The position numbers and the translations under genes are program-made. A DNA stretch of 64,000 bases. Origin: Pseudoalteromonas piscicida. GTDB lineage: Bacteria > Pseudomonadota > Gammaproteobacteria > Enterobacterales > Alteromonadaceae. The DNA is taken from NCBI RefSeq assembly GCF_000238315.3, contig NZ_CP011924.1, forward strand, positions 3,742,001-3,806,000, given 5' to 3'. The notes under the pieces were generated by a model, which was not told where the DNA came from, ran no database searches, and was given only the letters and a program-made list of their open reading frames with translations. Below are positions 1 to 9,978 of the stretch, piece by piece. Position 1 is the first letter of the stretch, and each line of letters starts with the position of its first letter.

Positions 1-16
1 TATATCTGAGTAGAAT

Positions 17-53
17 AAAAAATAAAACCCGCGGGAGCGGGCTTTATTTTTTA
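17..53. terminator. Hairpin terminator beyond the first gene
   Basis: CCCGC (28-32) and GCGGG (37-41) form a stem around a GGGA loop, flanked by A-rich and T-rich arms that extend the pairing. It lies just past the stop of the minus-strand gene at 66-722 and has a T/A run on both sides, so it could act in either direction. Confidence 0.75.
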
Positions 54-65
54 CAAGCTATTGCC

Positions 66-722
66 CTATTTGGGTTCGCTTTCTAATTCCTCATCTGGCG
101 TATCAGGGCGCTGTCGTTCGACAAAAATGGTAGCTAATATGGTGGTGACTACGCAGGAAAGTAAAATCGACTTTAGGATTTCGTAGTTATAGTATATTAA
201 GCCCCAGCTCCAGAATTGTTTGGCAAAGCTTTCATCTACGCCGAAATGTTCTAAATTACGAATAATATTTTCACCGAAGGCCGCGAGGTCAACTAGAATA
301 AACGCAAAGTAAATGCCATATAGGATAGGGTCTGCATGAGTCATATATATGGAACGCCAATTATCAGGTGCTGTGCGTCTAACATAACGAAGAGATAATC
401 GAACGCGATATTTCATTATCATTAGGATTGTTAGATCAACAAGGAAATGGGATCCAAACATCAAAAGGTTGCCTTGAAAAGGTGGTAGTCCCATACTATT
501 TAACGAAACAACGTAACTCACTAAACCATATTCTATAGCTGTCATTATTAACAGTAGTGCCACAATGTGCTTTATATTTTCATGGTTTTTAGCCATAAAG
601 CAAAATATAATAATGCAGGCAAGCATTACAGTATCTGCATAATGATTGAAATGGATATAAATTACTGAAAGTGAAGCTGCAATTGCTGCACAGATAAGTA
701 AAAAGATCCAAGATGTTCGCAT
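66..722 (-). CDS. Multi-pass membrane protein of unknown function
   Basis: I do not recognise the family of this 218-residue protein. The sequence shows about six hydrophobic stretches (roughly residues 5-23, 28-45, 50-72, 85-103, 131-150 and 180-200). A basic segment with RVRLSLRYVRR lies near residues 106-116, and the C-terminal tail is short, hydrophilic and acidic. No catalytic motif is evident. It is followed by a strong hairpin terminator. Its neighbour at 804-1271 is on the same strand 81 bases upstream, so the two could be co-transcribed. Inner-membrane location is inferred from hydrophobicity only. Confidence 0.7.
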   Translation of the reverse strand: MRTSWIFLLICAAIAASLSVIYIHFNHYADTVMLACIIIFCFMAKNHENIKHIVALLLIMTAIEYGLVSYVVSLNSMGLPPFQGNLLMFGSHFLVDLTILMIMKYRVRLSLRYVRRTAPDNWRSIYMTHADPILYGIYFAFILVDLAAFGENIIRNLEHFGVDESFAKQFWSWGLIYYNYEILKSILLSCVVTTILATIFVERQRPDTPDEELESEPK

Positions 723-803
723 TTTATTTCCTTACAGTAAGCCCTATAACTTTCAGCTTTCGGTGGCTTAGTTTTAGATGCTAATAGTGATTGTAATTTT
801 GGC

Positions 804-1271
804 CTATGGTTTTTCGGATGGTTCCAACTTCGGCTCATCTATTTTTGCGCCACCGGTTCCGCCGATGGTTTTTCTAATTTCATCAATACCTAAGACTGTA
901 AAGTTGAAGGTACTAGCTTTTGCATCTGCGAATAGCACCCTAGGAGCATCACCTTTAGCTCCCCCAGCTCCGCCAAAAACTTGCTTAATATTACCGTCAG
1001 TTAAATAAACTCGGTCGGAAGCTGTAAATTTATTATGTGATTTTTTAACTTTAGGGTCATCAGCTTGTCCTCCTGTAGTGCCACCAATCACCTGATTAAC
1101 TGAGTCAGCACTAAGTGATGATTTTTTACTTGGCGCTACTGAGTCACTTTCGACTTTTGGGTCTTTTACTTTTGGCCCAAGCGATCCACAGGATACCCTG
1201 TTAGCTTGTTTTTGGGTAAGTGCTGTTAAAGTTACGAGCCGGTTAGCTATATTTTTTATAAAAAAGCGCAT
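804..1271 (-). CDS. Small protein of four 26-residue repeats with Gly-Gly motifs
   Basis: I do not recognise this 155-residue protein as a named family. It is built from four gapless 26-residue units at residues 18-43, 53-78, 90-115 and 127-152, spaced 35-37 residues apart. Each unit begins with Leu plus Ser, Thr or Gly, has a short helix-like stretch ending in Val/Ile/Thr plus an aliphatic or aromatic residue, then Gly-Gly (Cys-Gly in unit 1), a Gly-rich segment such as TGGAK, and a closing D-x-P-(K/R)-(V/L). The first half of each unit resembles a double-glycine leader peptide (L-S-x-x-x-V-x-x-V-x-G-G), as removed by C39-peptidase exporters. That similarity is an observation; a precursor-peptide role is inference, and no C39 transporter or modifying enzyme lies nearby. 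Confidence 0.7.
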   Translation of the reverse strand: MRFFIKNIANRLVTLTALTQKQANRVSCGSLGPKVKDPKVESDSVAPSKKSSLSADSVNQVIGGTTGGQADDPKVKKSHNKFTASDRVYLTDGNIKQVFGGAGGAKGDAPRVLFADAKASTFNFTVLGIDEIRKTIGGTGGAKIDEPKLEPSEKP

Positions 1272-1428
1272 AATGACGTCCTTTCTAAGTTAAGTTTTGC
1301 GGTGTTTAGTTTCCACTCCACTTTACTCCTTAACAATAAAGTTGAAAACATCGTGTTGCAAATAGACCTTATTCGTAACTTTATTATTTGCCACTTTAAT
1401 GAGGGGCAATGAAAGTGCGCGTCTTTCA

Positions 1429-1779
1429 TTAGCCGTTATCCTCATTGCTTGGTTTGTTATTTCGCGGAGTTGGCGACTTGCGCCACAATTTGGCGTCGTC
1501 AATTTTGTCTCTTAAGGCAAGGATTTGTTCTCTAAGTGGATTAAGGTTGATACCGCAGGCGTCGCACCATACTTCAAAATATTCGTAGGGAAATTTGCTT
1601 ACGCCTTTTTCGTAGTTTTCATAAGTGCCACGCTCCACGCCGACCAAGTTAGCCATTTCTTGCGTGGTTTTGCCGGCGACTTTGCGCATGCGGCGCAGGT
1701 CGTCTCCTGTAAAGCGCTTATCAAATTTCCCCACCAACTCAATCCTTTTTGCCTGTCGCACTCGCGTCACAAACAGCAT
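1429..1779 (-). CDS. XRE-family helix-turn-helix regulator
   Basis: A 116-residue protein with a Cro/C1-type helix-turn-helix at about residues 24-65: a helix around DDLRRMRKVAGKTTQEMANL, a turn, and the recognition helix VERGTYENYEKGVSKFP. The pattern 'T-x-x-x-x-A-x-x-x-G-V-x-x-x-T-Y-x-x-Y-E-x-G' is typical of XRE DNA-binding domains. The C-terminal half is charged and unrecognised, with a predicted helix around ILALRDKIDD. The ATG is preceded by AGGGA at good spacing. Nothing in the window shows its target; autoregulation through the AT-rich region upstream is possible but unproven. Confidence 0.8.
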   Translation of the reverse strand: MLFVTRVRQAKRIELVGKFDKRFTGDDLRRMRKVAGKTTQEMANLVGVERGTYENYEKGVSKFPYEYFEVWCDACGINLNPLREQILALRDKIDDAKLWRKSPTPRNNKPSNEDNG

Positions 1780-2125
1780 CAGTCCCTATGTAGCCGGATG
1801 TATGCTATTTGTTTGTCTCTATTGTTCGCTTAACCAAGTTGCATTTTTGTATCTAAACCGTAAACGCGAGTCTATCGTAGAAAATTTCTTTTTCAAGAGT
1901 AGTCCGTCTAAAAATGAACATTTTGTTGCATTTAATTAATCTTCGCTCGATTTTTTAGGCGAAGCCTGAGATGAGTAACTCATTATTTAACTGAGGTGTT
2001 GCGATGATGATTTTGGCGTTTTTAATTAATTTACAAATAAATTCAAAAAAATTTTCTTCGCGCAGATTTTTGCTCGAAGCTTTTGTTACTTTAGTGTGAA
2101 ATAAAGTGACATGTTGGAGAGCAAT
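1780..2125. other. AT-rich divergent intergenic region
   Basis: This gap lies between the XRE gene (minus) and the small gene starting at 2126 (plus). It is AT-rich and holds several short dyads, including CTTCGC/GCGAAG around 1943-1966 and ATGAG-TAA-CTCAT near 1971-1983, any of which could be regulator sites. A possible 31-codon reading frame lies at 2004-2099. I see no RNA gene. Confidence 0.5.
2004..2099 (+). CDS. Possible 31-residue small protein
   Basis: A short frame starting ATGATG, with GAGGTG about seven bases upstream as a possible ribosome-binding site, ends in TGA at 2097-2099. The peptide begins MMILAFLINL, then becomes basic and Ser/Phe-rich. It is too short to identify and sits in AT-rich DNA where chance frames are common. 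It could be a leader peptide for the gene at 2126. Confidence 0.2.
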   Translation: MMILAFLINLQINSKKFSSRRFLLEAFVTLV

Positions 2126-2359
2126 ATGGATTATCTACGCCAATATCATGACTTAACGATTTATTACGATGCCCTCAAGAAGGCGGCAAGGCAGGGTAAC
2201 GAGGTGCCAGACACTACAACCAAATGGTTAGCACTGGTGGAAACAACCTTGTTTGAACTGCAAGAGCTTGCCCATATGGAAAAGGCTTACATGCAGAAGT
2301 CAAAAACGATGAATAATCTGGTTGAGTTGGTGTATTCCAGTGCCCCAAGCATGGAATAA
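2126..2359 (+). CDS. Small helical protein of unknown function
   Basis: The product is 77 residues from the ATG at 2126, chosen because GGAGA lies five bases upstream. An in-frame ATG at 2111 lies before that Shine-Dalgarno sequence and is less likely. The protein begins MDYLRQYHDLT, has no hydrophobic segment, and is mostly predicted helix with several acidic and aromatic residues (TTLFELQELAHMEKAY). I do not recognise the family. It ends before a strong rho-independent terminator and appears monocistronic. Confidence 0.55.
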   Translation: MDYLRQYHDLTIYYDALKKAARQGNEVPDTTTKWLALVETTLFELQELAHMEKAYMQKSKTMNNLVELVYSSAPSME

Positions 2360-2393
2360 CTAAAAGGGTAATTGCTTTTTGAGTTTTTGCGGT

Positions 2394-2435
2394 GAGGGGG
2401 AGCGTTTTACTCTAATTTTACGTTCCCCCTTTTTT
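2394..2435 (+). terminator. Rho-independent terminator
   Basis: AGGGGGAGCG (2395-2404) pairs with CGTTCCCCCT (2421-2430), with one G-U pair, across a 16-base loop, and a run of T follows. It terminates the small gene ending at 2359. Confidence 0.85.
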
Positions 2436-2447
2436 CTTTTTGTACGT

Positions 2448-2476
2448 GTTTATCGCCTTATGTGTAGGCGATAAAC
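2448..2476. other. Perfect 11-bp hairpin between convergent genes
   Basis: GTTTATCGCCT (2448-2458) is perfectly complementary to AGGCGATAAAC (2466-2476) with a 7-base loop. It lies just past the stop of the minus-strand TonB receptor. No T run follows on the minus strand, so it may be a 3'-end stabilising hairpin or a weak terminator. Confidence 0.5.
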
Positions 2477-2484
2477 GGGTCGTA

Positions 2485-4563
2485 CTATAGTTCGTAAGTA
2501 AAACTTAGGCCATAAACGCGCGGCTCGCCGTATTGTACATAGGTATTGTCTTGCCAGCCGTCTAATGGATTATTACCAAACCTAAAGCCACGTACTACAA
2601 TGTCTTCGTCTGCTAGGTTTCTACCCCAAGCCGTTAATGACCAGTTGTCACCATAGTAACTAAGGCTTGCGTTGATCAGGTTATGATTGCGCGCTTGCTC
2701 GTTGTGACTGTCCGAGAGGTAATAGTTGTCTTTGCCTTCTACACCCAATTCAACCACTAGGTTATCCATTAACTCGTAATTGACGGCAAACGAGTATTGA
2801 TAATTTGGCGCTTGTGCTTGGTCGCGACCATCAAGGTTTAGGCCACTGGCAGCCACAAAGTCTTCAATTTCGGTCTCTAAATAGCCTGCGCTATAGCTAA
2901 AACCAAGGCGGTCCGTGTATTGTAGGTTGCCTTCAACTTCTAGGCCGTAGTTACTGCCTTTACTGGCGTTGTCGATGTAGCCTGCAAATTGCTGGTTAGA
3001 AACTTGCCATTGTTTTAGCTGGATATCATCGCGTTGCATATAAAACGCGGTAACACGCACAAGGTGACGCTTGTCTTCAGACTCACCTTTTACACCAAAC
3101 TCAGCGTTCCAAACATACTCAGGGTCAAAGTAATGGTGTTCAGCCGGAATATTTAAACCTTCATCTTTGGCTTTTGCCAGTGCTTCGCCGTTTACACCGC
3201 CGACTTTGTAACCGCGAGTAAGGCTGGTGTAGATCATAGTGCGCGGTACAACTTGATATTCAAGTGCGACTTTTCCGCCCCACATTACATCATCGGTTTC
3301 GATACTAAAGCCGTTACTATCTAAATAGTCAGCGTCATATTGCTCTGCGCGAAGACCACCGATTAGGCGAGTTTTGTCTGAAAGGTGATGCACGTATTGA
3401 CCAAAAATCGCCTTACTTTCTACGGTGTATGCTGACGTAAATGGGTTCTCAAGCCAAGTGTAATGACGGGTCAAATCAACATCGTTACGCTTTGCGAAAA
3501 CACCTACCACCCAGTCATTTTGTTTATCTTTGATTAAAAACTCTATGTTGCCATTTTCATGGTTACGCTCGTAGGCATCGGTTGAGCTGTATCCTTCTGG
3601 GTGTAATCCTGCTGCGCATAGCGCTGGCTGAGCTGCGTCATTACATACCCAATCTTCGTCGTAGCTATATAAAGTATCAGCATCTAGCCCAGATACTTTA
3701 AATTCGACATTGAATAAGTCTGAGCGAGTATAAATTCCGCGTAGTGAAAACGCATCGGAGCTGAGGTTGTCTTGGCCCGGGTCATCAGCAACACTGTTAC
3801 GTGAATTATCTAGGGTGAAACCGTCGTACCCGTTTTCAGTATCAATATGGTGATAAGCAAACTCTAGTGCGAAATTATCGCTCACTTGAGAGTTAAGCTT
3901 CACTCTTGCTACTTGCTCGTCTTGTTGCTGAGTAGGTTTGTTTAGGTAGAGGTTATCTACGTAGCCGTCAGACTCTCGTTGATAAAGGCTGACGCGCACA
4001 GCGGTGTCGTCGCTTAACCCTGTGCCCGCCGCAAGGCCTGCTTCGTAGCTACCATAATTACCTGCGCCTAACTTCACTTTTAATGAGGGCGCTGTGGTAG
4101 CGGCTTGGGTATTTACTTCAACGATTCCTGCTAAAGCATCTGAACCGAATTTAGTGCCTTGAGGGCCGCGATACACCACCACTGACTCAGTATCAAAAAG
4201 CAGCGCACTTGCGCCTAATCCTGAGTAATTAATACCGTCAATTAATAAGCCAACGCTGGGATAAATAGGATCAACAAACTGTGAACGTAAGCCGATCCCT
4301 CGGATTTGCATAAAGCGACCACGAGATGCACCTGCCGTAAAGTTAACGTTAGCGGTGGCACCCAGTATCTCATCTAAATATTGCGCACCACGTTTAGCGA
4401 TAGTGAGTTCATCCACCACCGAAGCGCTTGCACTTAATGTCTGGATAGTTTCATTCTGAAAATCGCCGGTGACGACAATGGTTTCTAGGTTATCGTCGGC
4501 AAGTACCTGATGAGAGAAAAATGGCAGCAGTGCCAGGGTGATCGTAGAGAGTTTTAACTTCAT
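2485..4563 (-). CDS. TonB-dependent outer-membrane receptor
   Basis: A 692-residue TonB-dependent transporter, about the usual length for siderophore or vitamin receptors. I chose the ATG at 4563 because a clean signal peptide starts there (MKLKLSTITLALLPFFSHQVLA); in-frame starts at 4581 and 4605 would put extra polar residues before it. After the signal comes ETIVVTG, a TonB-box-like motif, then the plug domain (about residues 35-150; 'QYLDEILGATANVNF', 'RGIGLRSQF', 'VYRGPQGTKFGSDALAG'). A 22-strand-type beta barrel follows, ending in an aromatic/leucine terminus, YGLSFTYEL, as expected for BAM-dependent assembly. The substrate cannot be read from the sequence. The YGEPRVYGLSF end is common in receptors annotated for iron chelates. 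No energy or regulatory partner is adjacent. Confidence 0.93.
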   Translation of the reverse strand: MKLKLSTITLALLPFFSHQVLADDNLETIVVTGDFQNETIQTLSASASVVDELTIAKRGAQYLDEILGATANVNFTAGASRGRFMQIRGIGLRSQFVDPIYPSVGLLIDGINYSGLGASALLFDTESVVVYRGPQGTKFGSDALAGIVEVNTQAATTAPSLKVKLGAGNYGSYEAGLAAGTGLSDDTAVRVSLYQRESDGYVDNLYLNKPTQQQDEQVARVKLNSQVSDNFALEFAYHHIDTENGYDGFTLDNSRNSVADDPGQDNLSSDAFSLRGIYTRSDLFNVEFKVSGLDADTLYSYDEDWVCNDAAQPALCAAGLHPEGYSSTDAYERNHENGNIEFLIKDKQNDWVVGVFAKRNDVDLTRHYTWLENPFTSAYTVESKAIFGQYVHHLSDKTRLIGGLRAEQYDADYLDSNGFSIETDDVMWGGKVALEYQVVPRTMIYTSLTRGYKVGGVNGEALAKAKDEGLNIPAEHHYFDPEYVWNAEFGVKGESEDKRHLVRVTAFYMQRDDIQLKQWQVSNQQFAGYIDNASKGSNYGLEVEGNLQYTDRLGFSYSAGYLETEIEDFVAASGLNLDGRDQAQAPNYQYSFAVNYELMDNLVVELGVEGKDNYYLSDSHNEQARNHNLINASLSYYGDNWSLTAWGRNLADEDIVVRGFRFGNNPLDGWQDNTYVQYGEPRVYGLSFTYEL

Positions 4564-4674
4564 GCTTAATCTTTGTCCCATTTTTAATTGGGCACAGTTT
4601 AACAAAAGCCAGACCAGTTGACAGTGAAATTGTGTTATATGTTAGCCCGCAAATGTTAAACAAATAGGCCAGAT

Positions 4675-5064
4675 ATGAGTTTTAAAGTTGATTTTAAAGT
4701 CCGAGACTATGAGTGTGACTTACAGGGAATAGTTAATAACAGTGTGTATTTTAATTATTTAGAGCATGCAAGGCATGAGTTTTTATTGGCGAATAACGTT
4801 GATTTTGCAGCGCTTGCAGAGCAAAAAGTGAACTTAGTCGTTATTCGTAGCGAAATGAATTACAAAGACTCGTTACGTCCAGGCGATGAGTTTTATGTTG
4901 AAGTCGCACTTGAGCGTGAAAGCAGAGTAAAGTTTGCATTTAAGCAAAAAGTGATAAGAGCGCATGACAATAAACTCATGCTTGATGCTGTGGTCACTGG
5001 AACTTCGGTGAATGAGCGCGGTAGACCGTTTTTACCTGTCGCTATTACACACTTATTTAATTAA
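4675..5064 (+). CDS. Acyl-CoA thioesterase, YbgC/FadM hotdog family
   Basis: A 129-residue single hotdog-fold protein. The family signature is clear near the N-terminus: VRDYECDLQGIVNNSVYF followed by NYLEHARHEFL, with the catalytic Asp in 'D-x-Q-G' and the downstream Tyr/Glu-His-Ala-Arg helix. Family members hydrolyse acyl-CoA or acyl-ACP thioesters in the cytoplasm, from short-chain and aromatic to long-chain substrates. Chain length cannot be read here. It is transcribed away from the TonB receptor across a gap of about 110 bases and appears monocistronic. Whether it has any link to the lipopeptide cluster 30 kb away is unknown. Confidence 0.88.
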   Translation: MSFKVDFKVRDYECDLQGIVNNSVYFNYLEHARHEFLLANNVDFAALAEQKVNLVVIRSEMNYKDSLRPGDEFYVEVALERESRVKFAFKQKVIRAHDNKLMLDAVVTGTSVNERGRPFLPVAITHLFN

Positions 5065-5189
5065 ATACTACGATATGTAAACATGGCGACGGTAAAATAC
5101 TCAATTGAGTGATTTTTACAGAATTTTACTGCTATTTTTGTATCTTGAAACGTTATAATAAACTCAGGGCATAAAATAGATGGTTTACC

Positions 5190-5609
5190 ATGAAATTCAT
5201 CAGCATAATCGGCGCAATAATGGCGCTTAGTGGATGTATATCGACAGGGAAGGTAGACACGGAAGCGCTTAAGTATTCCGCTTGGCAGTTACAGAGTATT
5301 AATGGCCAAAATATTACGCAATTACAATCAGACGCTGGACTTGGTGAAAAGCCTATTGATATTCGTTTTATCGATGCACTGCAAGTCAATGGTTTTGCGG
5401 GTTGTAATCGCTTTTTTGGCGAAGGCGAAATTGTCGAAGGGCAGTTAAAAGTTAAAAACTTAGGCATGACGCGTAAGTACTGTGGTGAAGAAATCGCTCA
5501 GGTTGAATCGCAGCTTATTAACCAATTACAAATTGGTGTCTTGCTTGAAGTAAATGCTAATAAGTTGACCTTAAAAGGAAAACCTCAGTTTAGTTTTATT
5601 AAACAATAA
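5190..5609 (+). CDS. META-domain lipoprotein (HslJ-like)
   Basis: A 139-residue lipoprotein. The signal peptide (MKFISIIGAIMALSGC) ends in a lipobox LSGC, so the mature protein should be lipidated on Cys16. The rest is a META/HslJ domain: 'AWQLQSINGQ' near the N-terminus and 'VNGFAGCNRFFGEGEI' with the conserved N-G-x-x-G-C-N-R-F motif, then 'GMTRKYCGEE' and a closing beta strand. HslJ-type proteins are linked to heat-shock and novobiocin-resistance phenotypes in E. coli; the molecular role is not established. It precedes the thiamine promoter by about 30 bases and is probably a separate unit. Confidence 0.88.
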   Translation: MKFISIIGAIMALSGCISTGKVDTEALKYSAWQLQSINGQNITQLQSDAGLGEKPIDIRFIDALQVNGFAGCNRFFGEGEIVEGQLKVKNLGMTRKYCGEEIAQVESQLINQLQIGVLLEVNANKLTLKGKPQFSFIKQ

Positions 5610-5638
5610 GCTGAAAATAAGAATTCCAGAGTCAGTGC

Positions 5639-5667
5639 TTGCGAGCTTTCGTGTTAGCAAGTAGACT
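5639..5667 (+). promoter_or_regulatory. Candidate sigma-70 promoter of the thiamine operon
   Basis: TTGCGA (5639-5644) and TAGACT (5662-5667) are separated by exactly 17 bases. Transcription would begin near 5674, a few bases before the riboswitch aptamer. The -10 match is moderate. Confidence 0.45.
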
Positions 5668-5681
5668 GGCGCTAATTCGTT

Positions 5682-5797
5682 ACTTGTCGGAGTGCCTTGA
5701 ATTTTTGCAGCAAATTTGTTGCAGATAGTCGGGCTGAGATCGCATTTTGCGGGATCCGTGGACCTGATCAGGTTAATGCCTGCGTAGGGAACAAGAC
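5682..5797 (+). promoter_or_regulatory. TPP riboswitch (THI element)
   Basis: The aptamer shows the conserved THI-box blocks: GGAGTGCC near the 5' end, GGGCTGAGATC in the middle, and ACCTGATCAGGTTAATGCC followed by TGCGTAGGGAAC. CTTGT (5683-5687) and ACAAG (5791-5795) close the P1 helix. TPP binding normally turns off thiamine synthesis genes, which fits its place 130 bases upstream of thiC. A long platform with several hairpins follows. It has no obvious T-rich terminator, so control of translation initiation is more likely. Confidence 0.95.
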
Positions 5798-5829
5798 AGC
5801 AAACGCGCTGCGTTTGTCTGTAGCAATAG

Positions 5830-7878
<2,049 letters not shown>

Positions 7879-7936
7879 TCTATCCCATCATAGCCACCTT
7901 GATGCCCGTCGGGTGGCTAATTTTAGGAGTGTAGCT

Positions 7937-8950
7937 ATGTCTACTCAAGCACGTGTTGCTATCTTGGGTTTTGGCTTAACTGGGCGCATCGCCGCATTGA
8001 TGCTCGCTGAGCGTTATCAAATCAGCGTGTTTGAACAAGCAAAGCAAGGTACGGAGAGCTCAGCAGGTAGTGTCGCGGCGGCCATGTTAGCGCCGTTGGC
8101 TGAATCTGTGATATGCGATGAAGCATTGGCGCTGCAGGGGCTGGAGTCCATGAAACTCTGGCCACAATTACTGGCGAAACTGGAAAGCCCGGTATTTTTC
8201 CAGCAGCAAGGCTCTCTTATTGTGGCACATGGCCAAGACCGTGGTGATTTAGTGAGTTTTCAGCGGCGCTTAAAACCGTTAAAAGATCATAGTGCGGAAG
8301 TGGTGAACGGTGCTCGGATCGCGCAATTGGAACCAGAGCTTGGCGGTGTGTTCCATCAAGGCTTGTATTTACCTTGCGAAGGCCAGCTTGATAATCAGGC
8401 GTTTTATCAAAGTAGTGTGGCAACATTGACGAAGCAAGGTGTAGAGATTAACTACGGTGTCCATTGTGATGAAGCGCAAAAGGCGCAGCTTAGTCAAGCG
8501 TATGACTGGGTGATTGATTGTCGCGGTCTTGGTGCGAAAGCTACGTGTAATGGGCTTCGTGGTGTGCGTGGCGAAGTAGCGAGAATTTATGCCCCAGAAG
8601 TGACCTTAACTCGACCTGTGCGCTTGATGCACCCCAGATATCCCATTTACATTGCGCCAAAACCAGACCATCAATTTGTTATTGGTGCGACGGAAATTGA
8701 ATCGCAAGATAATGGTGAGATAACGGTACGTTCTACACTCGAATTACTCTCTGCTGCTTATTCAGTTCATCGTGGGTTTGCCGAAGCGCGAGTATTGTCT
8801 TTATTAGCAGGGCTTAGACCTGCGTTTAAAGATAATCACCCCAAAATTGAACAACAAGGTAATGTGATCAGTATTAATGGCCTATATAGACACGGTTATC
8901 TGCTGGCACCGCTTATCGTGAAACAAGCACTATCTAAGGAGTTATTATGA
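7937..8950 (+). CDS. thiO: Glycine oxidase ThiO
   Basis: A 337-residue FAD-dependent D-amino-acid-oxidase-fold protein that oxidises glycine to iminoglycine for the thiazole moiety. The start at 7937 follows AGGAG; an upstream in-frame start at 7913 lacks such a site. The N-terminal Rossmann motif reads 'VAILGFGLTGRIAALMLA', followed by 'VFEQ'. The C-terminal FAD-binding block is 'LLAGLRPAFKDNHPKI' with 'INGLYRHGYLLAPL'. Its stop overlaps the thiS start (ATGA), so the two are translationally coupled. No thiH lies in the operon, so this strain uses the oxygen-dependent ThiO route rather than the anaerobic tyrosine lyase. Confidence 0.93.
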   Translation: MSTQARVAILGFGLTGRIAALMLAERYQISVFEQAKQGTESSAGSVAAAMLAPLAESVICDEALALQGLESMKLWPQLLAKLESPVFFQQQGSLIVAHGQDRGDLVSFQRRLKPLKDHSAEVVNGARIAQLEPELGGVFHQGLYLPCEGQLDNQAFYQSSVATLTKQGVEINYGVHCDEAQKAQLSQAYDWVIDCRGLGAKATCNGLRGVRGEVARIYAPEVTLTRPVRLMHPRYPIYIAPKPDHQFVIGATEIESQDNGEITVRSTLELLSAAYSVHRGFAEARVLSLLAGLRPAFKDNHPKIEQQGNVISINGLYRHGYLLAPLIVKQALSKELL

Positions 8951-9144
8951 AAGTCGAATTTAATGGCGAAACGATTAATATCAACCGCGAGCAAAATATT
9001 CAGGAATTTATTGAAGCCAGAGGTGCCAAACCGCCTTTTGCCGTCGCGCTTAATGGTACTTTTGTTTCTCGTACGGAGCTGCCAAGCGTGACACTAAGCG
9101 ATGGTGATAAGATTGAGCTTTTATCGCCAATTCAAGGGGGATAA
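8947..9144 (+). CDS. thiS: Sulfur carrier protein ThiS
   Basis: A 65-residue ubiquitin-like protein ending in Gly-Gly (LSPIQGG). That C-terminus is adenylated by ThiF and converted to a thiocarboxylate that donates sulfur to ThiG. The fold pattern is typical: '[13 protein letters not shown]' at the start and 'VAVALNG'-type and '[14 protein letters not shown]' blocks later. It overlaps thiO by four bases and is two bases from thiG, indicating tight coupling and stoichiometric expression. Confidence 0.96.
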   Translation: MKVEFNGETININREQNIQEFIEARGAKPPFAVALNGTFVSRTELPSVTLSDGDKIELLSPIQGG

Positions 9145-9146
9145 AC

Positions 9147-9944
9147 ATGCAGTCTTTGACTGATACTAAGCTCACCATTTATGGTGAACAATTTACTAGC
9201 CGCATGTTAATTGGTTCAGCACTTTATCCCTCTCCAGAGGTAATGCAGGGGGCTATCGCCACCTCGGGAGCTGAGATTGTTACTGTGTCGCTGAGACGCC
9301 AGCAAACTCAGCAGGCGGGTGATGACTTTTGGTCGCTTATCAAAGAGATGGGACTGCGAGTCTTACCAAACACAGCTGGCTGTCATAGCGTAAAAGAAGC
9401 CGTGACACTGGCGCAAATGTGCCGGGAAGTGTTTGCCACGGATTGGATTAAACTTGAACTTATTGGCGATGAATATAACTTACAGCCAGATCCAATCGCA
9501 CTGCTCGAAGCCACCGAAATTTTGCTAAAAGACGGTTTTAAAGTATTGCCCTATTGCACCGATGATTTGGTGCTATGTCAGCGTTTAGATGCGCTAGGAT
9601 GTGAGGTTTTAATGCCATGGGGCGCGCCAATTGGTACGGGAAAAGGGCTGTTAAATCCATATAACCTGCAAACCATCCGCACGCGTTTACCTCATCAAAC
9701 CTTGATTGTGGACGCGGGACTCGGCTTGCCGTCTCATGCTTGCCAAGCTCTAGAGCTGGGTTATGATGCCGTACTATTGAATTCGGCAGTGGCAGGGGCG
9801 GGTTGTCCCATCACCATGGCAAAAGCGTTTGAAGCCAGCACGGTTGCAGGGCGTCTGTCTTATTTGGCAAAAGCAATGCCACAAAAAGAGGTGGCATCAC
9901 CTTCTACGCCAACCTTAGGCATGCCTTTTTGGCACGCAAACTAA
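9147..9944 (+). CDS. thiG: Thiazole synthase ThiG
   Basis: A 265-residue TIM-barrel enzyme that forms thiazole phosphate from deoxyxylulose phosphate, iminoglycine and ThiS thiocarboxylate. Visible family motifs are '[16 protein letters not shown]', '[12 protein letters not shown]' (which includes the active-site strand), '[14 protein letters not shown]', '[17 protein letters not shown]', '[16 protein letters not shown]' and '[11 protein letters not shown]', which hold the phosphate-binding residues. The length matches the family. It lies immediately after thiS and 34 bases before thiDE. Confidence 0.97.
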   Translation: MQSLTDTKLTIYGEQFTSRMLIGSALYPSPEVMQGAIATSGAEIVTVSLRRQQTQQAGDDFWSLIKEMGLRVLPNTAGCHSVKEAVTLAQMCREVFATDWIKLELIGDEYNLQPDPIALLEATEILLKDGFKVLPYCTDDLVLCQRLDALGCEVLMPWGAPIGTGKGLLNPYNLQTIRTRLPHQTLIVDAGLGLPSHACQALELGYDAVLLNSAVAGAGCPITMAKAFEASTVAGRLSYLAKAMPQKEVASPSTPTLGMPFWHAN

Positions 9945-9978
9945 CTTGAATTGCGGATAACTATATAAGGAGTTCTCT

